IMG/VR virus record: IMGVR_UViG_3300032323_002905
Location: 1 to 64,000 of that record
Origin: a virus
DNA: 64,000 nucleotides
Strand: one strand, 5' to 3'
Shown here: in pieces, positions 24,141-33,530 of the stretch
How positions within the stretch are numbered: the stretch's first letter is position 1
Layout of the letters: the number at the start of each line of letters is the position of its first letter
Notes under the pieces: generated by a model
What the model saw: the letters and a program-made list of their open reading frames with translations, nothing else
Database searches by the model: none
What the model was told of the DNA's origin: nothing
Translations under genes and position numbers: made by a program

Positions 24141-26141
24141 TTACGCTGGGAAAGTTGCTCCTGTAGGTAAGATGTTGAAATCTAAGTAAATAAATTCAGC
24201 TGTTCTTGTAGGTTGGATATAAATTTGTCCGATTAACTCATTTCTATCAATTACGTCTGCTGTATTATTTGTTTCATTCATAATTACTCTAAACGCAAAT
24301 AAACCTTGTTTTTGTTGAACTGATTCTAAGTATGGATTTACTTGTGATAAGAATGCATTTCTTGTTGCGATTGTATTTTGTTCAAATACTAATGTATTAG
24401 CAACTTGTGAAATGTAGTTCTTAAGAGCAATTAATAATCTTCTAACATTTACTCTATCTAAAGCTGATGCTTGAGTTTGTAATGTTTTCTGACCATATAC
24501 TACTGTACCTGTTCCAGGGAATGTAGCAATAGGATTTACTTTGTTTGTGTATAAAGTATCTCTAGAAGATTGAGGTAATTTTTGTTCTGCTCTAATTACT
24601 TGTAATCCACCTCTGTTAATACCAGCTGGTGCAAACCAAGGCTCAGCTACTGTATCATTGAATGCAAACACACCTGCCATTACTGTTGATGCTGGAACCC
24701 AAACATTCTTTCCTGTAGCAGGATCAATCATTTGAACCCAAGGCCAGTATGAAGCAGCATATGAAGTATTTCTTGAATTAGCTTGTGTTGTTACTGTTGA
24801 AATAGTAGTGTTATAAGGTACTAAATCTAATACAAATAAACTATCACCTCTTGTTTGAGTATTATTAATCATGTTTGTACACTGTGATGTGTATCCTGAG
24901 TTATATAATCCTGGAGCAAATAAGATATTAAATTTGTATTCATCTTGATTTGATAATAAGTCGATCATATTATCATAATCAGTACCTACTAAACCTTGTG
25001 TATTTGTACCATTGATAGTTTCGTAAAAATTAGCTCCACCTGCTACTTGTCCTACACCACCTGTAAATGAACCACTTGCATTAACTGGAATTGACGCTGT
25101 ATATTGTGGTTTAGCTACTCCTGTATTAGTAAAGTAATATGGAGTTGGAGTATTTACTGCTGATACTCTTACATAACGTGAAGCGTTAAAATAAGAACCA
25201 GATACTTCAATTTGATTTGTTGTTGGGTTATAATTTTGATCTTGATCTCCAATTACTCTTGAAATAAAATTAGGAGCAAATGGGTCTAATGATAATCCTG
25301 TCCAAGTTTCTAATACAATTGGATTATTTGTATTGTCATTACCTTGACGAATTAATAAACTAAATGTTCCAGATGCTGTATCAGCATTTGAAATTTGCCA
25401 TCTGATATTATCTGCTGTTCCTGAAGCTAATGAACCACTTACATCCATTGATGAAGAACTGTTCATAATAATACCTTCAGATAATGTAGTTAAAACAAAT
25501 GCTGGAGTAGTTGAATTTACAATATCTGCCGCTGCTAATGTTACAACTACATTACCAACAGTTCCAATTGAACCTGATAAGAATGTAAATGTTTCACCAA
25601 TAGCATATCCTGTTCCTGCTGTAGTAGCAGTAATACTAGTTACTAACGAGCCACTAGTTTTAGTTATACTAAATACTGCTCCTGATCCTGTTGCGCCTGA
25701 ATAGGTATAACCACTACCTGTAGCTAAACTACCTGTGGTACCTGTTACTGAAGCTGTTGAGTTAGTAGAAATGTTACTTAAAGCAGAACCTGTAGTTAAT
25801 ACTCCACTTTCTACATTATTTAAAATTGCTGTACTAGTTGCTGGTGTCCAAGTATTACTTGCACTTACTACTCTAGCTACTAATAATGATGTACCACCAT
25901 TATTAAAATAATTATAAGCAGCAATTGAAGTGAAAAATGATACATTATCACTACCACTTTGGAATCCTGCACCAAATTTATTTACGTAATCGCTGTATGA
26001 GGTAACAACAGTTGGAATTTCAACGGGACCTAAAACTGTAGGACCTATAATTGCTGCACCTACGTTAACTGGTTGTTGTGTGATAAACGATGAATCGTTT
26101 TCTCTTGCTAATACACCAGGGGAAATTAATGTTTCTGCCAT
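24141..26141 (-). CDS. gp18: Tail sheath protein (T4 gp18-like)
   Basis: 666 aa, similar to T4 gp18 (659 aa). The N-terminus has SPGVLARENDSSFITQQP, VNVGAAIIGPTVLGPVEIP and SYSDYVNKFGAG, the classic sheath start. The C-terminus has NVRRLLIALKNYISQVANTL and FEQNTIATRNAFLSQVNPYL, the conserved inner domain that contacts the tube. A Ser/Thr/Gly-rich insert (about residues 110-200) forms the variable outer domain. The sheath contracts to drive the tube through the envelope. Confidence 0.95.
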   Translation of the reverse strand: MAETLISPGVLARENDSSFITQQPVNVGAAIIGPTVLGPVEIPTVVTSYSDYVNKFGAGFQSGSDNVSFFTSIAAYNYFNNGGTSLLVARVVSASNTWTPATSTAILNNVESGVLTTGSALSNISTNSTASVTGTTGSLATGSGYTYSGATGSGAVFSITKTSGSLVTSITATTAGTGYAIGETFTFLSGSIGTVGNVVVTLAAADIVNSTTPAFVLTTLSEGIIMNSSSSMDVSGSLASGTADNIRWQISNADTASGTFSLLIRQGNDNTNNPIVLETWTGLSLDPFAPNFISRVIGDQDQNYNPTTNQIEVSGSYFNASRYVRVSAVNTPTPYYFTNTGVAKPQYTASIPVNASGSFTGGVGQVAGGANFYETINGTNTQGLVGTDYDNMIDLLSNQDEYKFNILFAPGLYNSGYTSQCTNMINNTQTRGDSLFVLDLVPYNTTISTVTTQANSRNTSYAASYWPWVQMIDPATGKNVWVPASTVMAGVFAFNDTVAEPWFAPAGINRGGLQVIRAEQKLPQSSRDTLYTNKVNPIATFPGTGTVVYGQKTLQTQASALDRVNVRRLLIALKNYISQVANTLVFEQNTIATRNAFLSQVNPYLESVQQKQGLFAFRVIMNETNNTADVIDRNELIGQIYIQPTRTAEFIYLDFNILPTGATFPA

Positions 26142-26170
26142 GTTATTTGTTAATAAGTTTAATGTTTATT

Positions 26171-26179
26171 ATAAATATA
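26171..26179 (-). promoter_or_regulatory. Class B (late-type) element for the tail sheath gene
   Basis: TATATTTATAATAAA on the coding strand, 29 bases before the ATG. Full consensus match. Confidence 0.5.
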
Positions 26180-26195
26180 TTAAGGAGTTTTAAAA

Positions 26196-26447
26196 TCATT
26201 CGTTTCCGATGAATTCTCCACTATCTATATTAATAGTTCCTACACCATATTTTGATTGAAGTTCTTGACTTAATTTTAATTCTGTTATTTTAATTTCTTT
26301 AAGTTCTTCAGTTACTTCTTGTTTTTGTAATTTTAAATCTTGAATTGACATTTCAATTAATCCGTATTTATCAATTACTTCTGCTCTTAATTTTTGAATT
26401 TCTTTTACTGATGAAATTTCTTGTTCTGTTAATTTTTCTATTTTCAT
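26196..26447 (-). CDS. Small coiled-coil protein, 83 aa
   Basis: A charged heptad-rich helix (IQDLKLQKQEVTEELKEIKI, with similar flanks) covers most of the protein and predicts a coiled coil. It ends with a short polar tail. No recognised family. It follows the 1181-aa fibre gene by 22 bases and precedes the sheath gene, so it is probably a late virion or assembly protein, perhaps a fibre-assembly helper. Confidence 0.7.
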   Translation of the reverse strand: MKIEKLTEQEISSVKEIQKLRAEVIDKYGLIEMSIQDLKLQKQEVTEELKEIKITELKLSQELQSKYGVGTINIDSGEFIGNE

Positions 26448-26469
26448 GACTTTTATATTATTTTAATTA

Positions 26470-29400
26470 TTATGCTCCACCTGTAGTTACTGTAGTACTT
26501 AGAGAGTATATTATACCTTGTACTTCTGTATGGAACCAAATAGTAGTTGTAGGTGCTGTTCCTGAATTACTTAAACGTAGGGCAAATACACCATTTGAAT
26601 CTGTTACCGCATGATTAATTGAGCCTGTTGTATTAACCACAACTTGACTTCCTGATGCTATAGTGTATGTTTGAGCGGCGATAGCTGAAGCTGCTCCAAA
26701 TTGAGATGTAGATGTCCACCAATGTATTAATTGGCGTGGATTGCTTAAAGCTGTGCCATCTACTTCTAAAAATGAAGCCGATATCACTCGTGTTGTTGTT
26801 GTTCCTGTTGCTGATAAACTACAACTTACAAATCCATCATTTACAATATTTCTTATAGGTCCTGTCACTATTAATGAACCTGTAATTATAGTATTACCAT
26901 TAACATCTAATGTAGCGTTTGGAGTTGTGGTTTTATTTATTGCTACTCTACTTCCTGTAGTGTATAATTGAACATTTCCATCACCGTCTGATAAAACCAC
27001 TGTATTAGTTAAATTAGAAGTACCTGCGTAAGCACCTATAATAGTGTTTTTATTTCCTGTTGTGATTTGAGTTCCTGCATTATATCCTATAAGTGTATTA
27101 TTATTTCCTGTAGTTAAAATATATCCTGCTATATTTCCTAATGCTGTATTATATGTTCCTGTTGAAGCTGATACTAAAGCTTGATATCCTATAGCTGTAT
27201 TTCCTAAACCAGTGTTATTAGTTGGGGTAGCTCCTCCTCTTAAAGCTTCAAATCCTATAGCTGTATTATCACTAGAAGTCATAAAATACATTGAATACCA
27301 ACCTACTGCTGTGTTATTAGATGTAGCTGTACTTGATCTTAAAGCATTTGTTCCTATACCAATATTAAAACTTCCAGATGTATTAGAAAGCATGGGTGCT
27401 ACACCTATAGCTATATTATCATTTCCTACTGAATTGTTTTGTAATGCTCCTGAACCTAAAGCTGTGTTACCATCTCCAATAGTGTTTGCATTCAATGCTG
27501 CATTTCCTATTGCTGTATTAGCTAAGCCACCGGCGGCGTTATTAGTAAGAGTATTTTTACCAAAAGCTGTATTTCCATCTACTGCTCCTCCTCCTCTACT
27601 AGCTGTTATACCATTTATATATAAAGCAGAACCATCAAAGGTTAAATTAGATTCTACAGTCGCGTTAGGCGCAGTTCCATTTAATGTTATAACACCATTA
27701 TCTGTTGTTCCTGTTAAAGTTAAAGTTCCAGCTGTACCTGAAAGACCTGAACGACCTGATAAACCTGATAGGCCTGAAATGCCTGATAAACCTGAAATAC
27801 CTGATAAACCAGAGATACCTGAAATGCCTGATAAACCTGAAATACCAGAAATACCTGATAAACCAGAGATACCTGATAAACCTGAAATCCCTGAAGTTCC
27901 TTGTTCACCCATAGGTCCAAATCCCACATTAGTGATACCTTCTCCACTTGTGTCATAATTTGAAGAAAAATATAATGGATTACCTATTGATCTAGCTACA
28001 GTTCTTTCTAAATTACTATTTTTGTAATATCTTATATTATAACCATCATATGTTATATAAAAAATATCACTTGTAGTATAAGATAAAGCTGCGCCTACTG
28101 TTGAGCCTAATTCATATATATAAACATCTCCTCCACTATTAGTAAATTGAAATCCATAATTTATAGTGTTTGGATTATTACTAGATGGTGTTTCAGTTAA
28201 ACCAAAAACTGTATCTATGTTACCATTTGTAGCTTTAGCATTTACATAAGCTCCTCTTATATAGCCTTGAGTTGAAGATACATAAGGTTGATAACTACTA
28301 CCTCCTGTTTGTATAAATGTTGAAGAATCAACTCCATAAGAAGTATTTGAAAATATAGGTGTAAATACTGGTATGCCTATAAGACCTGAAATACCTGATA
28401 ATCCTTCTAAACCTGAGATACCACTTATGCCTGAAAGTCCTGAGATACCTGATAAACCTGAGATACCACTTATACCTGAAAGTCCTGAGATACCTGATAA
28501 ACCTGAGATACCACTTATGCCTGATAAACCTGATATTCCTGAAATACCGCTTGTGCCTGATAAACCTGAAATTCCTGAAATGCCTGAAAGACCTGATATA
28601 CCACTTAAGCCTGATATACCTGATAAACCTGATATTCCTGAAATACCTGAAGTACCACTTAAACCTGATATACCTGATATACCGCTTAAACCTGATGAGC
28701 CACTTAAGCCACTTAAACCTGAAATACCTGAAATACCACTTGTACCTGATAAACCTGAAATACCACTAATTCCACTTAATCCTGAGGTACCTAATAGACC
28801 TGATATGCCACTTAAACCTGAAATACCGCTTAGACCTGAAATTCCTGAAATACCACTTAAACCAGAGATACCTGATAAACTTAAATTAGTTCTATAAGCT
28901 ATATTACCTGAAGTATCAGAAACTAATATTCTATCTTCAGTTGTACCTGCTACTAAAGTAGGTAAGGTTAAACTTCCTGAAAGTGAAGTACTACCTGTTA
29001 CTTGTAAACTACCTGATATTTTAGTAGTTCCTATTAATAATTGAATATCATCTGTAGCATCACCAAATTGATTAGAACCAGATGAATATATTACAGATGC
29101 TGTTTCGTATATTGTATTTAAATATGTTATACTACCAGTTCCATTAACTGTTAAATTACCTGTTACTGTTAATGTTGTTCCATCATAAGTAAAATTAGCT
29201 GAACCTGCTGGGTTATTGGATCCATCTTTATAAACTACCTGATTAGCTGAACCAGCTACAGGTCCTATTATTCCTGAAAGACCTGAAATACCGCTTAGGC
29301 CTGATATACCACTTAAACCTGAAATACCACTTAGACCTGATATACCTGATAAGCCACTTAAACCAGAAATACCAGATAATCCTGATGTACCACTTAGGCC

Positions 29401-30015
29401 TGAGATACCTGAGATGCCACTTAAACCTGAGATACCTGATATGCCACTTAGACCAGATATACCTGATATACCACTTAGACCAGACACACCACTCAAACCA
29501 GAAATACCTAATGTACCACTTAAACCTGATAAACCAGATAAACCACTTAAACCTGATAAACCACTTAAACCTGATAAACCAGAAATACCACTTAGACCAG
29601 AAATACCAGAAATACCACTTAGGCCAGAGATACCAGATAGGCCACTTAAACCTGAACGACCAGATAAACCACTAATCCCTGATAATCCACTTATGCCTGA
29701 AATACCGGATAAACCACTTATACCTGAGATACCACTTAAACCTGAAATACCTGAAGTACCGCTCAAACCTGAAACAGTAGGTGTAATTGCATATGATGCT
29801 GTTACAGCATAAGATGAACTTAAAGCTTGTATAGCATAAGAAGAAGTAGCAGTTAATGCACCACTTATATCTACTGAACCTGTAACTGTTAAGGAACCAC
29901 TTATAGTTATATCGTAAGCCGCGTTACCGGTTAAGGCATCAATTGATTGAGATATTTGTTGAGCTTGTACGGTTGCACCTGTTACTATGCCCGCATTAGA
30001 CAGTACTTGAGCCAT
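26470..30015 (-). CDS. Collagen-like tail fibre protein, 1181 aa, with YadA-like head repeats
   Basis: Predicted long trimeric fibre. Residues 1-80 form a beta N-domain (attachment). Three blocks of G-L-S/G-I-S/G-T-S triplets follow (coded by 29265-29775, 28380-28880 and 27720-27905), broken by small globular modules with FTYDGTTLTVTGNLTVNG and similar. After the last block comes a run of NTAIG/NTALG/NIAIG-type repeats (about residues 815-1005), resembling the left-handed beta-roll head of trimeric YadA adhesins, then a C-terminal domain of unknown type. There is no proline in the triplets, unlike ordinary collagen. It probably binds the host surface. It lies next to glycosyltransferase genes. 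Confidence 0.88.
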   Translation of the reverse strand: MAQVLSNAGIVTGATVQAQQISQSIDALTGNAAYDITISGSLTVTGSVDISGALTATSSYAIQALSSSYAVTASYAITPTVSGLSGTSGISGLSGISGISGLSGISGISGLSGISGLSGRSGLSGLSGISGLSGISGISGLSGISGLSGLSGLSGLSGLSGLSGLSGTLGISGLSGVSGLSGISGISGLSGISGISGLSGISGISGLSGTSGLSGISGLSGLSGISGLSGISGLSGISGLSGISGLSGIIGPVAGSANQVVYKDGSNNPAGSANFTYDGTTLTVTGNLTVNGTGSITYLNTIYETASVIYSSGSNQFGDATDDIQLLIGTTKISGSLQVTGSTSLSGSLTLPTLVAGTTEDRILVSDTSGNIAYRTNLSLSGISGLSGISGISGLSGISGLSGISGLLGTSGLSGISGISGLSGTSGISGISGLSGLSGSSGLSGISGISGLSGTSGISGISGLSGISGLSGISGLSGISGISGLSGTSGISGISGLSGISGISGLSGISGLSGISGISGLSGISGLSGISGISGLEGLSGISGLIGIPVFTPIFSNTSYGVDSSTFIQTGGSSYQPYVSSTQGYIRGAYVNAKATNGNIDTVFGLTETPSSNNPNTINYGFQFTNSGGDVYIYELGSTVGAALSYTTSDIFYITYDGYNIRYYKNSNLERTVARSIGNPLYFSSNYDTSGEGITNVGFGPMGEQGTSGISGLSGISGLSGISGISGLSGISGISGLSGISGLSGISGLSGLSGRSGLSGTAGTLTLTGTTDNGVITLNGTAPNATVESNLTFDGSALYINGITASRGGGAVDGNTAFGKNTLTNNAAGGLANTAIGNAALNANTIGDGNTALGSGALQNNSVGNDNIAIGVAPMLSNTSGSFNIGIGTNALRSSTATSNNTAVGWYSMYFMTSSDNTAIGFEALRGGATPTNNTGLGNTAIGYQALVSASTGTYNTALGNIAGYILTTGNNNTLIGYNAGTQITTGNKNTIIGAYAGTSNLTNTVVLSDGDGNVQLYTTGSRVAINKTTTPNATLDVNGNTIITGSLIVTGPIRNIVNDGFVSCSLSATGTTTTRVISASFLEVDGTALSNPRQLIHWWTSTSQFGAASAIAAQTYTIASGSQVVVNTTGSINHAVTDSNGVFALRLSNSGTAPTTTIWFHTEVQGIIYSLSTTVTTGGA
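27720..27905 (-). repeat. Collagen-like triplet repeat, block 3 of the 1181-aa fibre
   Basis: About 186 bases of 9-base units coding G-L-S and G-I-S triplets. It joins a globular domain to the YadA-like repeat region. Confidence 0.85.
28380..28880 (-). repeat. Collagen-like triplet repeat, block 2 of the 1181-aa fibre
   Basis: About 500 bases of tandem 9-base units, mostly G-L-S and G-I-S with some G-T-S. One G-L-E triplet breaks the run near its C-terminal end. Confidence 0.85.
29265..29775 (-). repeat. Collagen-like triplet repeat, block 1 of the 1181-aa fibre
   Basis: About 510 bases of tandem units, almost all G-L-S/G-I-S/G-R-S, near the N-terminal end of the fibre. Confidence 0.85.
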
Positions 30016-30030
30016 TTAATAATTTTTATT

Positions 30031-30039
30031 ATAAATATG
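30031..30039 (-). promoter_or_regulatory. Class B (late-type) element for the 1181-aa fibre gene
   Basis: CATATTTATAATAAA on the coding strand, 15 bases before the ATG. Confidence 0.5.
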
Positions 30040-30051
30040 GAAAGATAAGAG

Positions 30052-30075
30052 AAAAACCGCTACTGCTAGCGGTTT
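30052..30075 (-). terminator. Intrinsic terminator after the 144-aa gene
   Basis: AAACCGCTA-GCAG-TAGCGGTTT stem (9 bp), with TTTTTCTCTT reading on from the stem on the minus strand. It separates the glycosyltransferase group from the fibre gene. Confidence 0.8.
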
Positions 30076-30105
30076 ATAAATATCATATTATAAAGGGATA
30101 ATATA

Positions 30106-30540
30106 TTAATCTATTTGAATTAATTTATAAAATACAATATAATTATCTGATGTTTTAACATCTTTGAATTCTTCTAATTTAAATTCATGATATTCAATTT
30201 CTTTTACTTCTTGCAATAAACTATTGAATTCTTCTTGAAATTGTATGTATGATGAATTAAAATTTGTTTTAGTATCATCAGTCCATACAAGAATTTCAAA
30301 ATTATTATTTTTATCTTTAGAGCCGTATTTTACAATTAAATTTTCTTTTAATTGGTCAATAATTAATTTTTCAATTGATGTTTTTTTAGCTAAATCAGTC
30401 AACCAATATTTAGTGGGTAAACTTAAATTTTCGCTTAATAATCCTAATGATAAAATTTCACCGGTTTCTTGATTTATAAAACCATTAAGTTCTGAGTCAA
30501 GTTTATAGATTTCTCTTAATGATAATTTAATATTAGCCAT
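30106..30540 (-). CDS. Hypothetical protein, 144 aa
   Basis: An acidic, mostly helical protein (MANIKLSLREIYKLDSELNG). No recognised family. Its ATG overlaps the stop of the 88-aa membrane protein by one base, so they form one unit, and a strong terminator follows. It lies between the glycosyltransferases and the fibre gene. A role in fibre assembly or modification is possible but only by position. Confidence 0.7.
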   Translation of the reverse strand: MANIKLSLREIYKLDSELNGFINQETGEILSLGLLSENLSLPTKYWLTDLAKKTSIEKLIIDQLKENLIVKYGSKDKNNNFEILVWTDDTKTNFNSSYIQFQEEFNSLLQEVKEIEYHEFKLEEFKDVKTSDNYIVFYKLIQID

Positions 30541-30806
30541 TATTGATCAGCTTTAACTTGTTTTGGCTTTTTTGTTGATTTTGTTTTATTACTATAATAA
30601 TGTTTTTTCTTTTTAGCTGACTGAGTATGCTCAGTAAATGGTTTTTCTTCTGCTACTGGAGCATCTTCAAATGAAGGATAATCTTCAACAGGAAAGAAAG
30701 AATTTGGTTTTTTTTCTGTAGGTGTGTTTTCTTTTTTTACAACTACAAATCCGATACCAATTGCTACTAGTAACGCGATTACAACAAAGATTAAAAGTGT
30801 TGACAT
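30540..30806 (-). CDS. Small membrane-anchored protein, 88 aa
   Basis: Residues 3-23 (LLIFVVIALLVAIGIGFVVV) form one N-terminal transmembrane segment with no cleavage site visible. The remainder is hydrophilic: an acidic middle, then a Lys-rich C-terminus (KKKKHYY, KSTKKPKQVK). It probably sits in the inner membrane with the basic tail in the cytoplasm or periplasm. No known family. It could be a lysis-related or envelope protein. A class B-like element precedes it. Confidence 0.7.
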   Translation of the reverse strand: MSTLLIFVVIALLVAIGIGFVVVKKENTPTEKKPNSFFPVEDYPSFEDAPVAEEKPFTEHTQSAKKKKHYYSNKTKSTKKPKQVKADQ

Positions 30807-30843
30807 AATTTTTTAATGGGTTTTATGGGTTAAGTTTATATAT

Positions 30844-30852
30844 ATAAATATA
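30844..30852 (-). promoter_or_regulatory. Class B-like element for the membrane protein gene
   Basis: TATATTTATATATAT on the coding strand, 37 bases before the ATG; the core matches, the rest is a TA run. Confidence 0.3.
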
Positions 30853-30875
30853 TAATAATATTTTAAAGATCCAAA

Positions 30876-33530
30876 TTAAAATTTATTTTTTCTTAATTCT
30901 TTTAACTCTTCTAAAGTATATTCATTTTCTTCTACAGGCCAATCATACATTGTACTGTCTATACCTTTGTGTAATACACCTCCAGGTACGCATAGTACAA
31001 AGTTTTGTTTACCTTGTGCACCTGGTGATTTTGGATTCCAATATGTTAATTCCCAGTCTAAACCAGCATTCCATGATGAATTTACATATGAATTGTTATG
31101 CATTCTATCTAAATGAATAGGCATCATATTTTTAATATCTTTAGCTCGCATAACCATATGTCCTGCTCTACAAGCTCTTTTTTCATTTAAACGTCCAAAT
31201 TTAGTTTCAATCCAACCTAATTCTTCATGTTCTTTACTCATGTAACCTGTAGCAACATATTTGTCTGGGAATTGGTTTAATATGTTACAATATGTACTTA
31301 TAGGCTCATTAAATAGATTATCTTGATCTGTAAATTGAATAAAATCATAATTATCAATATCCATGTCATCAAACATTTGAAGCATTGCTGCTCTTTGACC
31401 CATATTAAATTCTGAGTTGTGGATTTTAAATCGACTATCAATATTTTCTTTGATAGTTTTTAATGCTTCTGCTTTATATTCAGGGTGTGAATTTTCAACA
31501 ATATAAATATCATTTATAATACCTGGTTCTTGAATATCTTTTAATGAATTAATAACATTTTTAATATGATGAGGTCTATCATATGATGTTAATAATGTAA
31601 GTACTTTAGTTGGTTTAATTAATTTAGGTAAAATATCATTTTCAAAATTATTAGCTATTTTTTCCCAAGAATAATTTTCAATAATATAATCAGAATTTTC
31701 TTTTAGTACCCCACTTTCAATAATTGAATCATAATTATCATAAACATGTTTCATATGTTTAATTAAATCTTTAAGATTTGGTTCTCCCCAATTACCTAAA
31801 AACCATGGATGATTTTTAACTGGTACTGACTTAGAAGAAACATTATAGTATTTTCCTTTAATTAATTCTGTAGCACCTGGTTCTGAAGTTGCTATTGTTG
31901 GTAATCCACAAGCTATAGCTTCTAATAATGTCATCCCAAATGAATCTCCTCTTGATGGATAAACATAAGCGTGACAACTTCTATATAAGTCCATTACTTT
32001 ATCATGTCCATCATCACTAATATACCAAAATATATTATTGTGTTTTTCTATAATACTTTTTACATCTCGACTATTATAAAACAACATATCACTATTTGAT
32101 TTAATATGTAATTCTACATTATTATTATTTTTAAATAAATCAATAAATGCATCTAAAGTATGAAATATACCTTTTCTATCTGAACATTCTCCAACATATA
32201 AAAATTTAAATTTATCTCCTTTTATTCTAGGAGTATAATTAAATACTTTAGGATCAATTCCATGTGGTAATACAAATATAGGTTTAGTAATACCCATATT
32301 TTTTATTCTATTTTTTGATATATTAGACGGTGTTAAGAAAAAATCAGCTTTATTTCCATTAATTACAAATTGACCAGCTTCACCTGTTGTATCAACTCCA
32401 GTATAAATTACTTTAGTTTTAAATTTATCTAAATGTCCTATTGAATCTGGGTAAGCAAACATGATACCTAATTCATTAGATGATTGTTTATTTAAAAAAG
32501 AATGAATTAATGGATTTGTTGTTGTTGTGTTTCCAATAATAGGTTTACAAAATAAATCTATAGTTTTATCTAATTGTTCTAACATTCTTTGAGACAAAAT
32601 CCCCATTGAAGAAAAATCATCAAATTTAGCTAACCAAGTTAATTTAGTTGTTTTACCATTAATTGATTTTCCTTTAGTTATAGAACTAATAAGAACATCT
32701 ATATTCATTTCTGGTAGACATTCAAATATGTGTGCTTTAGCTATAATATCATTATCAAATCTTATTTTTTCAAATTCATCTCCTGATTTGTTTACAACTA
32801 CATACACTTCATTTCCTTGTACTATTTTTTTAACTTCATCATATAGTAAGTCTTTTAAAACTATAACATTTGAAGCTTGTAAAAATTTATGATGTTTTTG
32901 TTTATTAGTAGAAATTAAATTATCTAAATTTTCTTTTTTAAGATCATAAAATGAAACTCCTTGAATATGTCTAATAGGAAATCCAGTGTCCAAACTTTTT
33001 CCTAAATCATCTTTATAAAAATCGTAACCTAAATTATATCCATTATTTTTTATTCTATAAGAAAATTCAACATCTTCTTCATATCCTAAACCAAATCCTT
33101 CATTTAATAAACCTACTTTATTTAAAACAGATTTTCTAGCTATAAAACAACAACCTAAAATGAAGTCATCTGACATAACTGGACCAATTAATCCATTTTC
33201 TTCTTTATCACATAATACTTGTAAACGTTCTTCCCAGTTATGTTCTAAATAAACATCACTACTTATGCAAAACATATATTCATTTTTACATAATTTAAAA
33301 CCCTCATTTACTGCTTTAGCAAATCCTATACCTTCTTTACGAATATATAATTCAACTAATGGATTTGATTTAGCATATTGTTTTAATTTTTTATTACCTT
33401 CATCTGTAGTACCATTAGAATAAAGAATAATTTGGTCTATTGATGTTGCTGTAGATAAAGTTATATCTAAGTATTCTATAGCCATATCTACATTATTATA
33501 GATAGGCATTATTAATGATAATGGCTTCAT
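30876..33530 (-). CDS. Three-domain glycosyltransferase (GT2 - GT4 - GT2-like)
   Basis: 884 aa with three apparent transferase modules. The N-terminal ~230 residues are GT2 (GT-A): SLIMPIYNNVD, FCISSDVYLE, then GFGLGYEEDVEFSYRI. The middle (about 300-640) is GT4 (GT-B): FKFLYVGECSDRKGIFHTL, YVYPSRGDSFGMTLLEAIAC, GLPTIATSEPGA. The C-terminal ~230 are again GT-A-like (LTLLTSYDRPHHIKNVI, FIQFTDQDNLF). Such fusions build sugar chains on surfaces or proteins. It overlaps the GT9-like gene by one base. Lying between two Ser-rich collagen-like fibres, it may glycosylate them; host surface modification is the alternative. Confidence 0.85.
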   Translation of the reverse strand: MKPLSLIMPIYNNVDMAIEYLDITLSTATSIDQIILYSNGTTDEGNKKLKQYAKSNPLVELYIRKEGIGFAKAVNEGFKLCKNEYMFCISSDVYLEHNWEERLQVLCDKEENGLIGPVMSDDFILGCCFIARKSVLNKVGLLNEGFGLGYEEDVEFSYRIKNNGYNLGYDFYKDDLGKSLDTGFPIRHIQGVSFYDLKKENLDNLISTNKQKHHKFLQASNVIVLKDLLYDEVKKIVQGNEVYVVVNKSGDEFEKIRFDNDIIAKAHIFECLPEMNIDVLISSITKGKSINGKTTKLTWLAKFDDFSSMGILSQRMLEQLDKTIDLFCKPIIGNTTTTNPLIHSFLNKQSSNELGIMFAYPDSIGHLDKFKTKVIYTGVDTTGEAGQFVINGNKADFFLTPSNISKNRIKNMGITKPIFVLPHGIDPKVFNYTPRIKGDKFKFLYVGECSDRKGIFHTLDAFIDLFKNNNNVELHIKSNSDMLFYNSRDVKSIIEKHNNIFWYISDDGHDKVMDLYRSCHAYVYPSRGDSFGMTLLEAIACGLPTIATSEPGATELIKGKYYNVSSKSVPVKNHPWFLGNWGEPNLKDLIKHMKHVYDNYDSIIESGVLKENSDYIIENYSWEKIANNFENDILPKLIKPTKVLTLLTSYDRPHHIKNVINSLKDIQEPGIINDIYIVENSHPEYKAEALKTIKENIDSRFKIHNSEFNMGQRAAMLQMFDDMDIDNYDFIQFTDQDNLFNEPISTYCNILNQFPDKYVATGYMSKEHEELGWIETKFGRLNEKRACRAGHMVMRAKDIKNMMPIHLDRMHNNSYVNSSWNAGLDWELTYWNPKSPGAQGKQNFVLCVPGGVLHKGIDSTMYDWPVEENEYTLEELKELRKNKF

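Noticed and set aside
27212-27958. 248-aa plus-strand open frame rich in Pro, Glu, Ile and Lys
   Set aside because: It is the antisense of the G-L-S/G-I-S repeats and flanking domains of the fibre gene. Long antisense frames are forced by the repeat, and no start signal or family is seen.
27720-29775. Tandem repeats as a possible CRISPR array
   Set aside because: The repeats have no unique spacers, keep a 9-base period and are fully in frame in a fibre gene.
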